A stretch of DNA of 64,000 nucleotides from Clostridium tertium (GCF_017873245.1 NZ_JAGGJY010000003.1:124001-188000); one strand, 5' to 3'. Positions 28,513 through 37,498 are shown, counted from the first letter of the stretch. The notes: generated by a model from the letters alone, not told the origin. Program-made: numbers and translations.

Positions 28513-29154
28513 ATGGCAAGATTAAATGTCAATCCTACTAGAATGGAGATGTCTAAGCTAAAAAAGAGATTAGCAACAGCTACAAGAGGACATAAACTTT
28601 TAAAGGATAAGCAAGATGAGCTTATGAGACAATTTGTTAATCTTGTCAAATATAATAATGAATTGAGGAAGTCTGTAGAAGCAGAGCTTCAAGGATCTCT
28701 TAAGGACTTTGTTATGGCTAGAGCTGTTATGAGCTCAGAATTTCTAGAGGAAGCAGTAGCTTATCCTAAAGAAAGTATATCTGTTGAAGTAGGAACTAAA
28801 AATATAATGAGTGTTAATGTTCCGGAGATGAATTTCCATAGACAGCTTGAAGGAGATGAAGGAAGTATATTCCCTTATGGTTTTGCAAGTACGTCATCTG
28901 AATTAGATGATTCAATTGCTAAGCTTTATGGAATCTTACCAAAGTTATTGGAACTTGCAGAAGTTGAAAAGTCAACTCAACTTATGGCAGATGAAATAGA
29001 GAAGACTAGAAGAAGAGTTAATGCTCTTGAATATATGACAATTCCTTCTCTGCAAGAAACTATCAAGTATATAAGAATGAAACTTGATGAAAATGAAAGA
29101 GGAGCTTTAACTAGATTAATGAAAGTTAAAGATATGATACAAGCAAGAAATTAA
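28513..29154 (+). CDS. ntpD: V-type ATP synthase central-shaft subunit D
   Basis: A 213-aa subunit whose long N- and C-terminal helices form the coiled-coil rotor axle. The N-terminus ([16 protein letters not shown]) and the segment [16 protein letters not shown] are hallmark sequences. It is the last gene of the operon, starts 2 nt after ntpB and ends 6 nt before the terminator. Confidence 0.95.
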   Translation: MARLNVNPTRMEMSKLKKRLATATRGHKLLKDKQDELMRQFVNLVKYNNELRKSVEAELQGSLKDFVMARAVMSSEFLEEAVAYPKESISVEVGTKNIMSVNVPEMNFHRQLEGDEGSIFPYGFASTSSELDDSIAKLYGILPKLLELAEVEKSTQLMADEIEKTRRRVNALEYMTIPSLQETIKYIRMKLDENERGALTRLMKVKDMIQARN

Positions 29155-29159
29155 AAAAT

Positions 29160-29183
29160 GTCCCCTTTTGGGGACTTTTTTTA
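29160..29183 (+). terminator. Terminator of the V-ATPase operon
   Basis: GTCCCC/GGGGAC stem with a TTTT loop and seven following T residues. Confidence 0.88.
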
Positions 29184-29288
29184 TATTAAAGCAGAAATAG
29201 TTACGTTGGCTTTAAATGAGATTTATACAATAAGTATTTTATATTTTTTATTTTAAAGTAGGAGATAGAAATCGTCATAGTTTTGTCA

Positions 29289-29317
29289 TTGATAATAATA
29301 TTTATAAATAGTATAAT
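29289..29317 (+). promoter_or_regulatory. Sigma-A promoter of the TagO/WecA-like gene
   Basis: TTGATA (29289-29294), 17-bp spacer, TATAAT (29312-29317), 67 bp before the start codon. Confidence 0.75.
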
Positions 29318-29384
29318 AAGATAATGAATTTAAGAGACATAATGAATTTGAATAATATTACAGTTAAGAGGTTAAGGAGAAATT

Positions 29385-30338
29385 ATGCGATATATATTAT
29401 CTTTTATATTAGCATTTTTAATAGTGTATTTAATAACACCAATTTTGATTAAATTATCTTTTAAATATAGCTTTACAGACAAACCTACAAAAAGAAAAAA
29501 ACATAAAGGTGAAACTCCACTTTGTGGCGGATTAGCTATGTTTATAGGATTTTTTACAGTATATTTTACAGTTAACAATTATACATCGATTAAAGAAAAA
29601 TCATGGATATTACTAGGCTCAGCTTTAATATTATTAATAGGATTAATAGATGATAGTTTCAAAACTAGAGGAAAGGAGTTTCCTATATATCCAAGATTAA
29701 TAATTCAATTATTGGCTGCATTTATTATATTTAAATCAGGAATAGTTTTTAGAGGATTTACAAATCCGTTTACAGGGGTTTATATACAGTTATCAGGAAT
29801 AATACAATTTATACTTACAATTACATGGATATTTGGAGTAACAACGGTTATAAATTGGTCAGATGGTATGGATGGACTTGCCGGTGGATTATCATTGATT
29901 TCATCAATAACATTTGCAGCAGCTGCAATTATTCTAGGACAAAGTGAATCTATAAGTATGTCACTAATAGTAACAGGAGTAACTTTAGGATTTTTAATGT
30001 ATAATAAATATCCAGCAAAGATTTTTATGGGAGATTCAGGAGCAAATTTTTTAGGGTTTATATTGAGTATAATAGCTTTAGATGGTGCCTTTAAACAAGC
30101 AACTTTAATGAGCTTATTTATTCCAATACTAGCTCTAGCAATTCCTATATTTGATAATTTGTTTGTTATAATAAAAAGATTTATGGACGGAAAACCAGTA
30201 TATCAAGCGGATAGAAGTCAAATACATTATAGATTGGAAGCTAAGGGATTTACTCCAAAGCAAGTTGTAACGTACATAAATATGGTTAGTTTAGCCTTTA
30301 GTATAATTTCTATAATATTACTTTTAATAAAAAACTAG
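29385..30338 (+). CDS. UDP-GlcNAc (or MurNAc-type) polyprenyl-phosphate sugar-1-P transferase, TagO/WecA family
   Basis: A 317-aa polytopic membrane enzyme of the MraY/WecA/TagO family. It loads a HexNAc-1-phosphate onto undecaprenyl phosphate at the inner membrane face to start teichoic acid or other wall polymer synthesis. Motifs: LIDDSFKTRG with the DD pair, NWSDGMDGLAGG, MGDSGANFLGF, and RSQIHYRL near the C-terminus corresponding to the HIHHRL motif of TagO/WecA rather than MraY. About ten hydrophobic segments. Single-gene unit with a good promoter; AAGGAG ribosome site. Confidence 0.88.
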   Translation: MRYILSFILAFLIVYLITPILIKLSFKYSFTDKPTKRKKHKGETPLCGGLAMFIGFFTVYFTVNNYTSIKEKSWILLGSALILLIGLIDDSFKTRGKEFPIYPRLIIQLLAAFIIFKSGIVFRGFTNPFTGVYIQLSGIIQFILTITWIFGVTTVINWSDGMDGLAGGLSLISSITFAAAAIILGQSESISMSLIVTGVTLGFLMYNKYPAKIFMGDSGANFLGFILSIIALDGAFKQATLMSLFIPILALAIPIFDNLFVIIKRFMDGKPVYQADRSQIHYRLEAKGFTPKQVVTYINMVSLAFSIISIILLLIKN

Positions 30339-30426
30339 CATAAAATATTTATTATAAAAATAATAAAAGGATTTGATTTATATATAAAATAAGTATATAA
30401 TTATTGAAATAAAATAATTAATTAGA

Positions 30427-30455
30427 AAATTCAGCCAAAAGGCTGAATTTCTTTT
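30427..30455 (+). terminator. Terminator (hairpin end of repeat copy 3)
   Basis: A 10-bp stem (AAATTCAGCC with GGCTGAATTT), 4-nt loop, then CTTTT. It lies 88 nt after the TagO/WecA-like gene. The same hairpin arms occur in repeat copies 1 and 2, so the terminator appears to be contributed by a repeat. Confidence 0.7.
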
Positions 30456-30522
30456 AAAGAAAATAGTTTGAAGATTCAAAAAAATAATCAACTATCCAGT
30501 GTCAATTATCCATTATCATTTG
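30427..30522 (-). repeat. Dispersed intergenic repeat, copy 3 (inverted)
   Basis: Read on the minus strand, this copy has ATAATGGATAATTGACACTGG-like words followed by a hairpin with arms GAAATTCAGCC and GGCTGAATTT. This is the same order as copies 1 and 2 at about 12.9 and 13.1 kb, with a longer spacer between the two parts. It ends about 10 bp before the ribosome site of the GNAT gene at 30540. Confidence 0.6.
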
Positions 30523-30539
30523 TAAAAGGGGGGATTATC

Positions 30540-31073
30540 ATGTATAGTGGTAAATTAGTAAAATTAAGGGCGTATAAGGAAGCGGATATAGAAAAAGCAG
30601 TAGAGTTTATAAATGATGAAGAAGTGAAAAAACTATTAGATTCTAACATTCCATTTCCAATGACTAAATGGCAAGAAGAAGAGTGGGTAAAAAGTAGAAA
30701 AGCAAATTCCGATTTTACTTATGATTTTGCAATTGAGGATTTAAAAACTGGAAAATATATAGGTGGATGTAGCATTAATGAATGTAATGTGAAAAATAGA
30801 ACTTGTGAAATAGGCATAATGATTGGGGACAAAGAATACTGGAGCAAGGGATATGGAAGCGATGCATTAAAATTGCTAATAAAGTTTATATTTGAAGAAG
30901 TAAATATGAATAAGATAAAGCTTAAAGTTTTTTCTTTCAATAATAGAGCTATTGCATGCTACAAGAAAGTTGGTTTTAAAGAAGAAGGTATATTGAAAAA
31001 AGAGTTATATAGAAGTGGAAAATATTACGATGTAATACCAATGGCAATTTTTAAAGATGACTTTGATAGTTAA
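30540..31073 (+). CDS. GNAT N-acetyltransferase (RimJ/RimL-like)
   Basis: A 177-aa acetyl-CoA-dependent acyltransferase. Motif A lies in YWSKGYGSDALKLLI (acetyl-CoA pyrophosphate loop) and the C-terminal NNRAIACYKKVGFKEEGI is characteristic of RimJ/RimL/SpeG-type enzymes. The substrate (protein N-terminus, polyamine or drug) is not determinable. The start is fixed by AAAGGGGGG just upstream; an apparent in-frame extension to 30468 reads through repeat DNA and is not credible. Confidence 0.85.
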   Translation: MYSGKLVKLRAYKEADIEKAVEFINDEEVKKLLDSNIPFPMTKWQEEEWVKSRKANSDFTYDFAIEDLKTGKYIGGCSINECNVKNRTCEIGIMIGDKEYWSKGYGSDALKLLIKFIFEEVNMNKIKLKVFSFNNRAIACYKKVGFKEEGILKKELYRSGKYYDVIPMAIFKDDFDS

Positions 31074-31235
31074 AATCATCAAATATGAAAGTTATAGATA
31101 ATTCTTTTGTGAATTTGTTTCTATAATTTAGTAGCTAAAGAAGTGTATTTATAAATTTTAATTTAAAATATATAATTTCAATATATTTACAAATGTTTGT
31201 AAATAAAATATAATATAGAAAAAGAAGATTTAAAA

Positions 31236-31355
31236 CTTATCAAGAGTGGTGGAGGGACTGGCCCTAAGAAACCCAGCAACCTACGTAGGTTAATTATAAT
31301 GAATGATTTTCATTTATATAACCTCATTGTGTGGTGCTAATTCCTGTTAGATAAG
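31236..31355 (+). ncRNA. SAM-I (S-box) riboswitch
   Basis: The P1 arms CTTATC (31236-31241) and GATAAG (31350-31355) enclose the class-defining segments AGAGTGGTGGAGGGACTGG, CCCTAAGAAACCCAGCAACC and GGTGCTAATTCCTG, all close to the S-box consensus. On SAM binding the downstream terminator forms and metF-luxS is switched off. It lies about 170 nt upstream of the metF start. Confidence 0.96.
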
Positions 31356-31377
31356 GGTAATTCATAGGCTGTATATT

Positions 31378-31411
31378 AATACCTAAAGGTTATCCTTTAG
31401 GTATTTTTTTA
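31378..31411 (+). terminator. SAM riboswitch expression-platform terminator
   Basis: A 12-bp perfect stem (AATACCTAAAGG with CCTTTAGGTATT), 4-nt loop and a run of seven or more T. The loop side TTATC can pair with GATAA of the P1 3' arm, a plausible but short antiterminator. Confidence 0.9.
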
Positions 31412-31424
31412 TATATAAAGAATA

Positions 31425-31511
31425 ACTTTCAGCTATCAATATCCATTGTTAAATATAAACTATCAATAGAAATTGTAAATTATCTATATATATTATCAAT
31501 TATTCATTAAA
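31425..31511. repeat. Degenerate repeat-like tract
   Basis: Several imperfect words (TATCAATATCCATTG, CTATCAAT, TATCAATTATTCATT) share vocabulary with the left part of the dispersed repeat in inverted orientation, but no GAAATTCAG hairpin is present. Could be a decayed partial copy or chance in AT-rich DNA. Confidence 0.35.
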
Positions 31512-31526
31512 AAAAGGGGGCAAAAC

Positions 31527-32420
31527 ATGAATATAAATAATTTATTTGATAAAAAAGAGGTGGTTTTTTCTTTTGAGATATTTCCACCAAAACAAAAATC
31601 AAAAATTGATACTATTTACAATACTTTAGAGGAATTAAAAGATTTAAAGCCAGATTTTATAAGTGTAACATACGGGGCAGGCGGAAGCTTATCTAAGAAC
31701 ATGACATGTGAGATTTCATCAATAGTAAAAAATAAATATAAAATAGAACCATTAGCTCATTTAACATGTATAAACTCAAATAAAAACCAAGTAAATTCCA
31801 TTTTAGATAACTTAAAGCAGTCAGGGATAGAAAATATATTGGCTTTAAGAGGTGATATTCCGTTAGGTTATAAGGGAAGTAATGAATTTGATCATGCAAG
31901 TGATCTTATAAAGCATATAAAGCAAAGGGGAGATTTTAATATAGTTGGGGCATGTTATCCTGAAGGACATTTAGATAGTAAAAACTTAGAGGAAGATATA
32001 ATTAATCTAAAGAAAAAACAAGAAGCTGGTGCTACACACTTAATTTCACAATTATTCTTTGATAATGAGTACTTTTATAGTTTTTTAGAAGAAAAAGAAA
32101 AGTACAATATAGATATTCCAGTACAAGCAGGAATAATGCCAGTTATAAATACTAAACAAATAAATAGAATTGTTTCATTATGTGGAGCTAAGCTACCAAA
32201 GAAATTTATTAGGATAATGAATAAATACGAATTTAATCCTGAGGCATTAAGAGATGCTGGAATTGCATATGCTACAGAGCAGATAGTAGATTTGATATCA
32301 AATGGAGTAGATGGAATTCATTTATATACTATGAATAATTCGTATGTTGCTAAAAGAATAAGCACAAGTATATTTTCTATATTAGATACTATAAATAATT
32401 GTGAAAGATTAATAAATTAG
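31527..32420 (+). CDS. metF: 5,10-methylenetetrahydrofolate reductase
   Basis: A 297-aa TIM-barrel flavoprotein reducing 5,10-methylene-THF to 5-methyl-THF for methionine synthesis. Typical segments: FSFEIFPPK at the N-terminus, SVTYGAGGS, HLTCI, LALRGDIP and GACYPEGH. Length matches bacterial MetF. It is first in a two-gene unit with luxS under SAM-I riboswitch control, consistent with the activated methyl cycle. AAAGGGGGC ribosome site. Confidence 0.95.
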   Translation: MNINNLFDKKEVVFSFEIFPPKQKSKIDTIYNTLEELKDLKPDFISVTYGAGGSLSKNMTCEISSIVKNKYKIEPLAHLTCINSNKNQVNSILDNLKQSGIENILALRGDIPLGYKGSNEFDHASDLIKHIKQRGDFNIVGACYPEGHLDSKNLEEDIINLKKKQEAGATHLISQLFFDNEYFYSFLEEKEKYNIDIPVQAGIMPVINTKQINRIVSLCGAKLPKKFIRIMNKYEFNPEALRDAGIAYATEQIVDLISNGVDGIHLYTMNNSYVAKRISTSIFSILDTINNCERLIN

Positions 32421-32482
32421 TTAATATATTAATGAGGATAGATATTTAAAGATAAATAAGATAGTTATGTGGAGGATGTAAT

Positions 32483-32941
32483 ATGGAAAAAGTAGAAAGT
32501 TTTGAATTAGATCATAGAATAGTTAAGGCACCATATATAAGAAAGTGTTGTTTGCTAGCAGGTACAAAGGGAGATAATGTAACAAAGTTTGATATTAGAT
32601 TTTTACAACCAAATAAAGAAGCCTTTGGAACAGCTGCGATGCACGGACTAGAGCATCTTTTGGCACATGAATTAAGAAGTAGATTAGAAGGAATAATAGA
32701 TTTATCACCAATGGGATGTAGAACTGGATTCTATTTAAGTATATGGGGAGATAGAGAAGCTTATGAAATAAAAGAAGCATTAGAATTATCTTTAAGAGAA
32801 GTTTTAAAGGCGACAGAAATACCTGCTGCTAATGAAATTCAGTGTGGAAACTACAGAGACTTATCATTATTTGGAGCAAAAGAGTATGCTAAGGAAGCTC
32901 TAGAAAAAGGTTTTTCATTAAGTATATATGGAGAAAAATAA
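32483..32941 (+). CDS. luxS: S-ribosylhomocysteine lyase LuxS
   Basis: A 152-aa Fe-dependent enzyme that splits S-ribosylhomocysteine to homocysteine and DPD, the AI-2 precursor. The metal ligands H54 and H58 (HGLEHLLAHELR, with catalytic E57) and C121 (QCGNYRDL) are present, as is the catalytic C79 (SPMGCRTGF). Short of the Bacillus protein by about five residues. It is 62 nt after metF without an intervening terminator, so AI-2 production is placed under SAM feedback. GGAGGAT ribosome site. Confidence 0.96.
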   Translation: MEKVESFELDHRIVKAPYIRKCCLLAGTKGDNVTKFDIRFLQPNKEAFGTAAMHGLEHLLAHELRSRLEGIIDLSPMGCRTGFYLSIWGDREAYEIKEALELSLREVLKATEIPAANEIQCGNYRDLSLFGAKEYAKEALEKGFSLSIYGEK

Positions 32942-33027
32942 GTGTTTTATGCAGAATTATAAGTTGATTTTAAGTATAAGACATATAATAATTTATTAAT
33001 GAATAAAAATATACTATAAGATATAGG

Positions 33028-33069
33028 AGTTGTATTCTAATATGAAATGATTAGAATACAACTTTTTTA
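33028..33069 (+). terminator. Terminator of metF-luxS
   Basis: A 13-bp perfect stem (AGTTGTATTCTAA with TTAGAATACAACT), 10-nt loop and six T residues. Confidence 0.9.
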
Positions 33070-33222
33070 TTTCCTATGTAAGTATAAATGAAATGAGATT
33101 TAATAGCCAGTAAAATAAATCAATAGTGGCAGGTATTTTATATATTTTAAAAAAAATAGAAATATGATACTATTTAATTGTTAGAATATTTTAAAAATTC
33201 AGTTAAATATGGGGGAGATAAT

Positions 33223-33699
33223 TTGAGAGAGAAATGTGGTAAATTTAAAGATTTAGAACTATTTATCCAAGAAGGGAATGATGATGAAAGTTCATTAATT
33301 TCTGTATTACATCATGCCCAAGGATTATATGGGTATTTAGGAAGAGAGGTTCAGGAGTATATAGCTTATAGATTAAATATACCAGTATCTAAGGTATATG
33401 GGGTAATAACTTTTTATTCATATTTTTCTACAGAACCAAAAGGAAAGTATGTAATAAGTATATGTACCGGTACAGCATGTTTTGTTAGAGGGGCATGTGA
33501 TATATTAGAGGATTTTAAAAAGATACTTGGAATAAAAGAAGGGGAAACAACTAATGATGGATTATTCACTTTAGATACATTAAGATGTGTTGGATCATGT
33601 GCTATAGCACCCGTTGTACTTGTAAACGATAAAGTTTATGGATATTTTACCAAGCCTCAAGTAAACGAATTAATAAATAATTTAAGGGAGCAAGGTTAA
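33223..33699 (+). CDS. hydC: NuoE-like [2Fe-2S] subunit of NAD-linked hydrogenase (HydC/HndA)
   Basis: A 158-aa thioredoxin-fold [2Fe-2S] protein. The four cluster Cys lie in CTGTAC (first Cys plus the later GAC) and in CVGSC, as in NuoE/HydC. The N-terminus (SLISVLHHAQGLYGYLG) is typical. The TTG at 33223 has a GGGGGAGA ribosome site; the longer form from 33178 has none. It is the first of three adjoining hydrogenase genes (spacing 1 nt and 0 nt). Confidence 0.9.
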   Translation: MREKCGKFKDLELFIQEGNDDESSLISVLHHAQGLYGYLGREVQEYIAYRLNIPVSKVYGVITFYSYFSTEPKGKYVISICTGTACFVRGACDILEDFKKILGIKEGETTNDGLFTLDTLRCVGSCAIAPVVLVNDKVYGYFTKPQVNELINNLREQG

Positions 33700-33700
33700 T

Positions 33701-35605
33701 ATGGAGAAAATAAGTACTTATAATGATTTATTAAAAAAATATAAAGAATGTAAAAAGAAAATAGAGGTTAGAGAAAATCCAGAAAAATTTAATAATGATG
33801 AAATAAAAGAAAGGCATATATTAATTTGTGGAGGACCAGGATGCAAAGCATCAAATTCTGACAATATCTTAAAGGCATTTAATGAAGAAATAACAAGATT
33901 AAATTTGCAAGAAGATGTAAAAGTTATAATGACAGGATGCTTTGGATTTTGTGCAAAGGGCCCTGTAATAGAAATTATGCCAGATAAAGTATTTTATATA
34001 AAGGTAACAGAAGAAGATGTCAAAGAGATAATAGAAAGTCATGTTCTTGAAGGTAAAGTTGTAGACAGGCTGCTTTATGAAAATGAAGAAACTAAGGAAA
34101 AAATAAAAGTAAAAGAAGAGATACCTTTTTATAAAAAACAAGTGAAAATAGCATTAAAAAATTGTGGAGTGATAGATCCTGAAAATATGGAGGATGCTTT
34201 AGGTGTAGGAGCTTACACAGCGCTAGGCAAAGTATTAACAACTATGACTCAAGAAGAAGTTATAAAAGAAGTAAGTGAATCTGGACTTAGAGGAAGAGGC
34301 GGTGGAGGTTTTCCAACGGGAAGAAAGTGGGAAGCTGCTAGAAGAGCAAATGGAGATGTAAAATATGTAATTTGTAATGCTGATGAAGGAGATCCAGGAG
34401 CTTTTATGGATAGAGCAATATTAGAGGGAGACCCTAATTTAGTATTAGAAGCAATGGCTATTTGTGGTTATGCAATTGGAGCTAGTAAAGGATATATTTA
34501 TATAAGAGCGGAATATCCATTAGCTGTTCATAGATTAAAAGTAGCATTAAAGCAGGCGAAAGATATAGGACTTTTAGGAAGTAATATATTAAATACAGGA
34601 TTCAATTTTGATATTGAAATAAAGTATGGAGCAGGAGCTTTTGTTTGTGGTGAAGCTACAGCGCTAATTCATTCAATTGAAGGACTAAGAGGAGAGCCAA
34701 CAATGAAGCCACCAAGGACTTCAGAAAAAGGATTATGGCAAAGACCAACTTGTGTTAATAATGTGGAAACTTTCGCAAATGTTAGTCAAATAATTAACAA
34801 TGGTGCTAAATGGTATAGTTCAATAGGAGCAGAAAAATCTGCTGGAACTAAGGTTTTTGCTTTAGCAGGAAACATTAATAATGTAGGTTTAGTAGAAATC
34901 CCAATGGGAATGCCATTAAGAGATATAGTTTATGAGATAGGCGGAGGAATTATTAACAATAAAGCGTTAAAAGCTATACAAACAGGAGGACCTTCAGGTG
35001 GTTGTATACCAGTAGAGTACCTAGATTTACCTATAGAGTATGATACTTTAACATCAATTGGATCAATGATGGGCTCTGGAGGGATGATAGTAATGGATGA
35101 AGATAATTGTATGGTTGATATAGCCAAGTTTTATTTAGAATTTAGTGTTGATGAATCTTGTGGCAAATGTACTCCTTGTAGGATAGGGAATAAAAGAATA
35201 TTAGAGTTATTAAAGAAAATTACTGATGGTACGGCAGTAGAAGAAGATTTAGAAAAAATTAATGAATTATGTGAAGTTGTTAGAGACTCATCTCTTTGTG
35301 GACTTGGAGAAGCAGCTCCCAATCCTGTATTAAGTACTTTAAAGTTTTTTAACAATGAGTATAAGGAGCATGTAATAGATAAAAAATGTACTGCAGGAGT
35401 ATGTAAAGGATTAGTGAAATATGAGGTTACAGATAGTTGTATTGGATGTACTAAATGTTTAAGGGCATGTCCTGTATTAGCTATTAAAGGTAAAATTAGA
35501 GAAAAACATATTATTAATATTGATAAGTGTATAAGATGTGGTTTATGCTACGAAGCATGTCCGACTAAAGCTATTATAAAAACTAGCTTAGGAGGTGAAT
35601 TTTAG
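33701..35605 (+). CDS. hydB: NuoF-like flavoprotein subunit of NAD-linked hydrogenase (HydB/HndC)
   Basis: A 634-aa subunit. N-terminal thioredoxin-like [2Fe-2S] domain (about 40-125, with CGGPGCKAS and TGCFGFCAKGP), FMN/NAD(H) domain (SGLRGRGGGGFPTG, NADEGDPGAF, YIRAEYP), SLBB segment, C-terminal [4Fe-4S] site (CGKCTPCR) and two ferredoxin-type clusters (CIGCTKCLRACP and CIRCGLCYEACP). This composition matches HydB of electron-bifurcating hydrogenases, which couple NADH and reduced ferredoxin oxidation to H2 formation. Bifurcation itself cannot be proven from sequence. Confidence 0.92.
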   Translation: MEKISTYNDLLKKYKECKKKIEVRENPEKFNNDEIKERHILICGGPGCKASNSDNILKAFNEEITRLNLQEDVKVIMTGCFGFCAKGPVIEIMPDKVFYIKVTEEDVKEIIESHVLEGKVVDRLLYENEETKEKIKVKEEIPFYKKQVKIALKNCGVIDPENMEDALGVGAYTALGKVLTTMTQEEVIKEVSESGLRGRGGGGFPTGRKWEAARRANGDVKYVICNADEGDPGAFMDRAILEGDPNLVLEAMAICGYAIGASKGYIYIRAEYPLAVHRLKVALKQAKDIGLLGSNILNTGFNFDIEIKYGAGAFVCGEATALIHSIEGLRGEPTMKPPRTSEKGLWQRPTCVNNVETFANVSQIINNGAKWYSSIGAEKSAGTKVFALAGNINNVGLVEIPMGMPLRDIVYEIGGGIINNKALKAIQTGGPSGGCIPVEYLDLPIEYDTLTSIGSMMGSGGMIVMDEDNCMVDIAKFYLEFSVDESCGKCTPCRIGNKRILELLKKITDGTAVEEDLEKINELCEVVRDSSLCGLGEAAPNPVLSTLKFFNNEYKEHVIDKKCTAGVCKGLVKYEVTDSCIGCTKCLRACPVLAIKGKIREKHIINIDKCIRCGLCYEACPTKAIIKTSLGGEF

Positions 35606-37333
35606 ATGATAAGTGTTAAGATAAATGGAGTTAATGTAGAGGTAGAAAAAGGAACTAGTATTTTAGATGCTGCAAAAAAACTTAATATAAATTTACCTAC
35701 ATTATGTCATATGTATATGGTGGATGGAAAAACAAGAAATTGCAAGGGAACTTGTAGGGTATGTGTTGTTGAAGTAGAAGGTTGGCATGGATTGGTACCA
35801 TCATGTGCAACTGAAGTAAGCGAAGGGATGTCAATAAAAACAAATTCTTTAAAAGCTATTAGAGCAAGAAGGACTATAGTTGAGCTATTATTATCAAATC
35901 ATCCAAAAGATTGCTTAAATTGTGATAAAAATATGAATTGTGAGTTGCAAAAATTAGCATCAGATTTAGGGGTAGATGAGAATAAATATGAGGGTGAAAA
36001 AGTAAAATTCGATCTAGATGTTTCAGATGGTTTTGTTAGGGATAGAGAAAAGTGTATTTTATGTAGAAGATGCGTAACTGCTTGTAATGATATTCAAAAA
36101 GTTCATGCAATAACAGTAGCTAATAGAGGTTTTGAGACAAATATATCGACATTTTCAAATGACTCAATAAATGAGACTAACTGCACTTATTGTGGACAAT
36201 GTGTAGCTGTCTGTCCTACAGGTGCCTTAAGAGAAAAAAGCGATTATAAAAAAGTATGGGAAATTTTAGATGATAATAATAAGTATGTTGTAGTTCAAAT
36301 TGCACCTGCTGTTAGGTCAGCACTTGCTGAAGAATTTGGGTTAGAACCAGGTGAATTATCAACAGGAAAAATTGTAACTGCACTAAAATTGCTATCTTTT
36401 GATTCTGTTTTTGATACTAATTTTGCAGCAGATTTAACTATAATGGAAGAAGCAAATGAATTTATAGAGAGATTTACTTTGGGTGAGAACTTGCCGCTTA
36501 TAACTAGTTGTTGTCCAGCTTGGATAAGTTATGCTGAATCTAATTATTATGATAACTTAAACTTAGTATCTAGCTGTAAATCACCTCAACAAATGTTTGG
36601 AACTATAGCCAAAAATTATCTTCCACAGGAGTTATCTATAAAAAGAGAAAATTTAGCGGTAGTATCTATTATGCCATGTATAGCAAAAAAGTATGAAGCA
36701 AATAGAAAGGAAATGCAAGATATTGATGGTATAAAGGATGTAGATTTAGTTATAACTACAAGAGAGCTTGCTAAAATTATAAAAGAAGCTGGAATAGATA
36801 TAGTTAATTTACATGATTCAGAATTTGATAATCCTTTAGGAATATCAAGTGGTGCAGGTACTATTTTTGGAACTAGTGGAGGGGTAATGGAAGCAGCACT
36901 TAGAACTGCTTATGAATGGATAACCGGTAAAGAATTAGAGAAAATAGATTTTGAAAATGTAAGAGGACTAGAAGGCATTAAGGAAGCTAAAGTGGATTTA
37001 AATGGAAAAGAAGTTAATGTAGCAGTTGTTAGTTCATTAGGAAATGCAAAAAAAATAATGGATGAAATTAAATATGGAAATTCAAAATATCACTTTATTG
37101 AGGTAATGGCTTGCCCTGGAGGATGCATTGATGGAGGGGGTCAGCCTTTTATAAAGTCAAATAGAGATGTGCTAAAAAAGAGAATGAATGCAATATATAA
37201 TGAAGATAAAAATAAAGTTATTAGAAAATCTCATGAAAATCCTATGATACAGAAGCTGTATAAATATTATTTACAAAAGCCAAATAGCTATATTGCGCAC
37301 CATATTTTACACGTTAATTATAAAAGGATCTAG
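35606..37333 (+). CDS. hydA: [FeFe]-hydrogenase catalytic subunit (HydA, group A)
   Basis: A 575-aa catalytic subunit. Order: [2Fe-2S] plant-type domain (about 1-75, with CRVCVVEVEG), His-ligated [4Fe-4S] site (NHPKDCLNCDKNMNC), two [4Fe-4S] clusters (CILCRRCVTAC, CTYCGQCVAVCP), then the H-cluster domain with the three signatures TSCCPAW, MPCIAKKYE and MACPGGCIDGGGQP. All H-cluster Cys are present, so it should be active provided the HydEFG maturases, which are not in this window, exist elsewhere. Last gene of the hydCBA set; GGAGGTGAA ribosome site. Confidence 0.95.
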   Translation: MISVKINGVNVEVEKGTSILDAAKKLNINLPTLCHMYMVDGKTRNCKGTCRVCVVEVEGWHGLVPSCATEVSEGMSIKTNSLKAIRARRTIVELLLSNHPKDCLNCDKNMNCELQKLASDLGVDENKYEGEKVKFDLDVSDGFVRDREKCILCRRCVTACNDIQKVHAITVANRGFETNISTFSNDSINETNCTYCGQCVAVCPTGALREKSDYKKVWEILDDNNKYVVVQIAPAVRSALAEEFGLEPGELSTGKIVTALKLLSFDSVFDTNFAADLTIMEEANEFIERFTLGENLPLITSCCPAWISYAESNYYDNLNLVSSCKSPQQMFGTIAKNYLPQELSIKRENLAVVSIMPCIAKKYEANRKEMQDIDGIKDVDLVITTRELAKIIKEAGIDIVNLHDSEFDNPLGISSGAGTIFGTSGGVMEAALRTAYEWITGKELEKIDFENVRGLEGIKEAKVDLNGKEVNVAVVSSLGNAKKIMDEIKYGNSKYHFIEVMACPGGCIDGGGQPFIKSNRDVLKKRMNAIYNEDKNKVIRKSHENPMIQKLYKYYLQKPNSYIAHHILHVNYKRI

Positions 37334-37395
37334 CTAAATAATATATAATAAGATTAATTATATTATAAAAAATATATTAAAATTTAGTTATATAT

Positions 37396-37425
37396 AAAGG
37401 GAAACTTGATGTTTCCCTTTTATTC
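37396..37425 (+). terminator. Terminator of the hydrogenase operon
   Basis: A 10-bp stem (AAAGGGAAAC with GTTTCCCTTT), 5-nt loop and T-rich tail. Confidence 0.85.
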
Positions 37426-37471
37426 TAATAAAATTAATCAAAAAAAATAAAATATTGGGAAAAATATCAAA

Positions 37472-37483
37472 TAAAACGTTTTA
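37472..37483. promoter_or_regulatory. Perfect 12-bp palindrome upstream of the agr-locus promoter
   Basis: TAAAACGTTTTA, a perfect dyad centred about 22 bp before the proposed -35 of the agr-locus promoter. The regulator is unknown. Confidence 0.35.
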
Positions 37484-37498
37484 ATTCAAAAAAAACTA

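Larger units (their letters stand above)
31074..31526. other. Leader region of metF-luxS
   Basis: A 453-bp gap holding an AT-rich promoter area (31074-31235), a SAM-I riboswitch (31236-31355) with its expression-platform terminator (31378-31411), and a decayed stretch of repeat-like words (31425-31511) before the metF ribosome site. Confidence 0.75.

Noticed and set aside
30468-30539. N-terminal extension of the GNAT protein
   Set aside because: The codons are read from repeat DNA and the AAAGGGGGG site directly before 30540 marks the true start.
33178-33195. Rex-like site before the hydrogenase genes
   Set aside because: TTGTTAG is a good left half but the right half matches only about four of seven positions.
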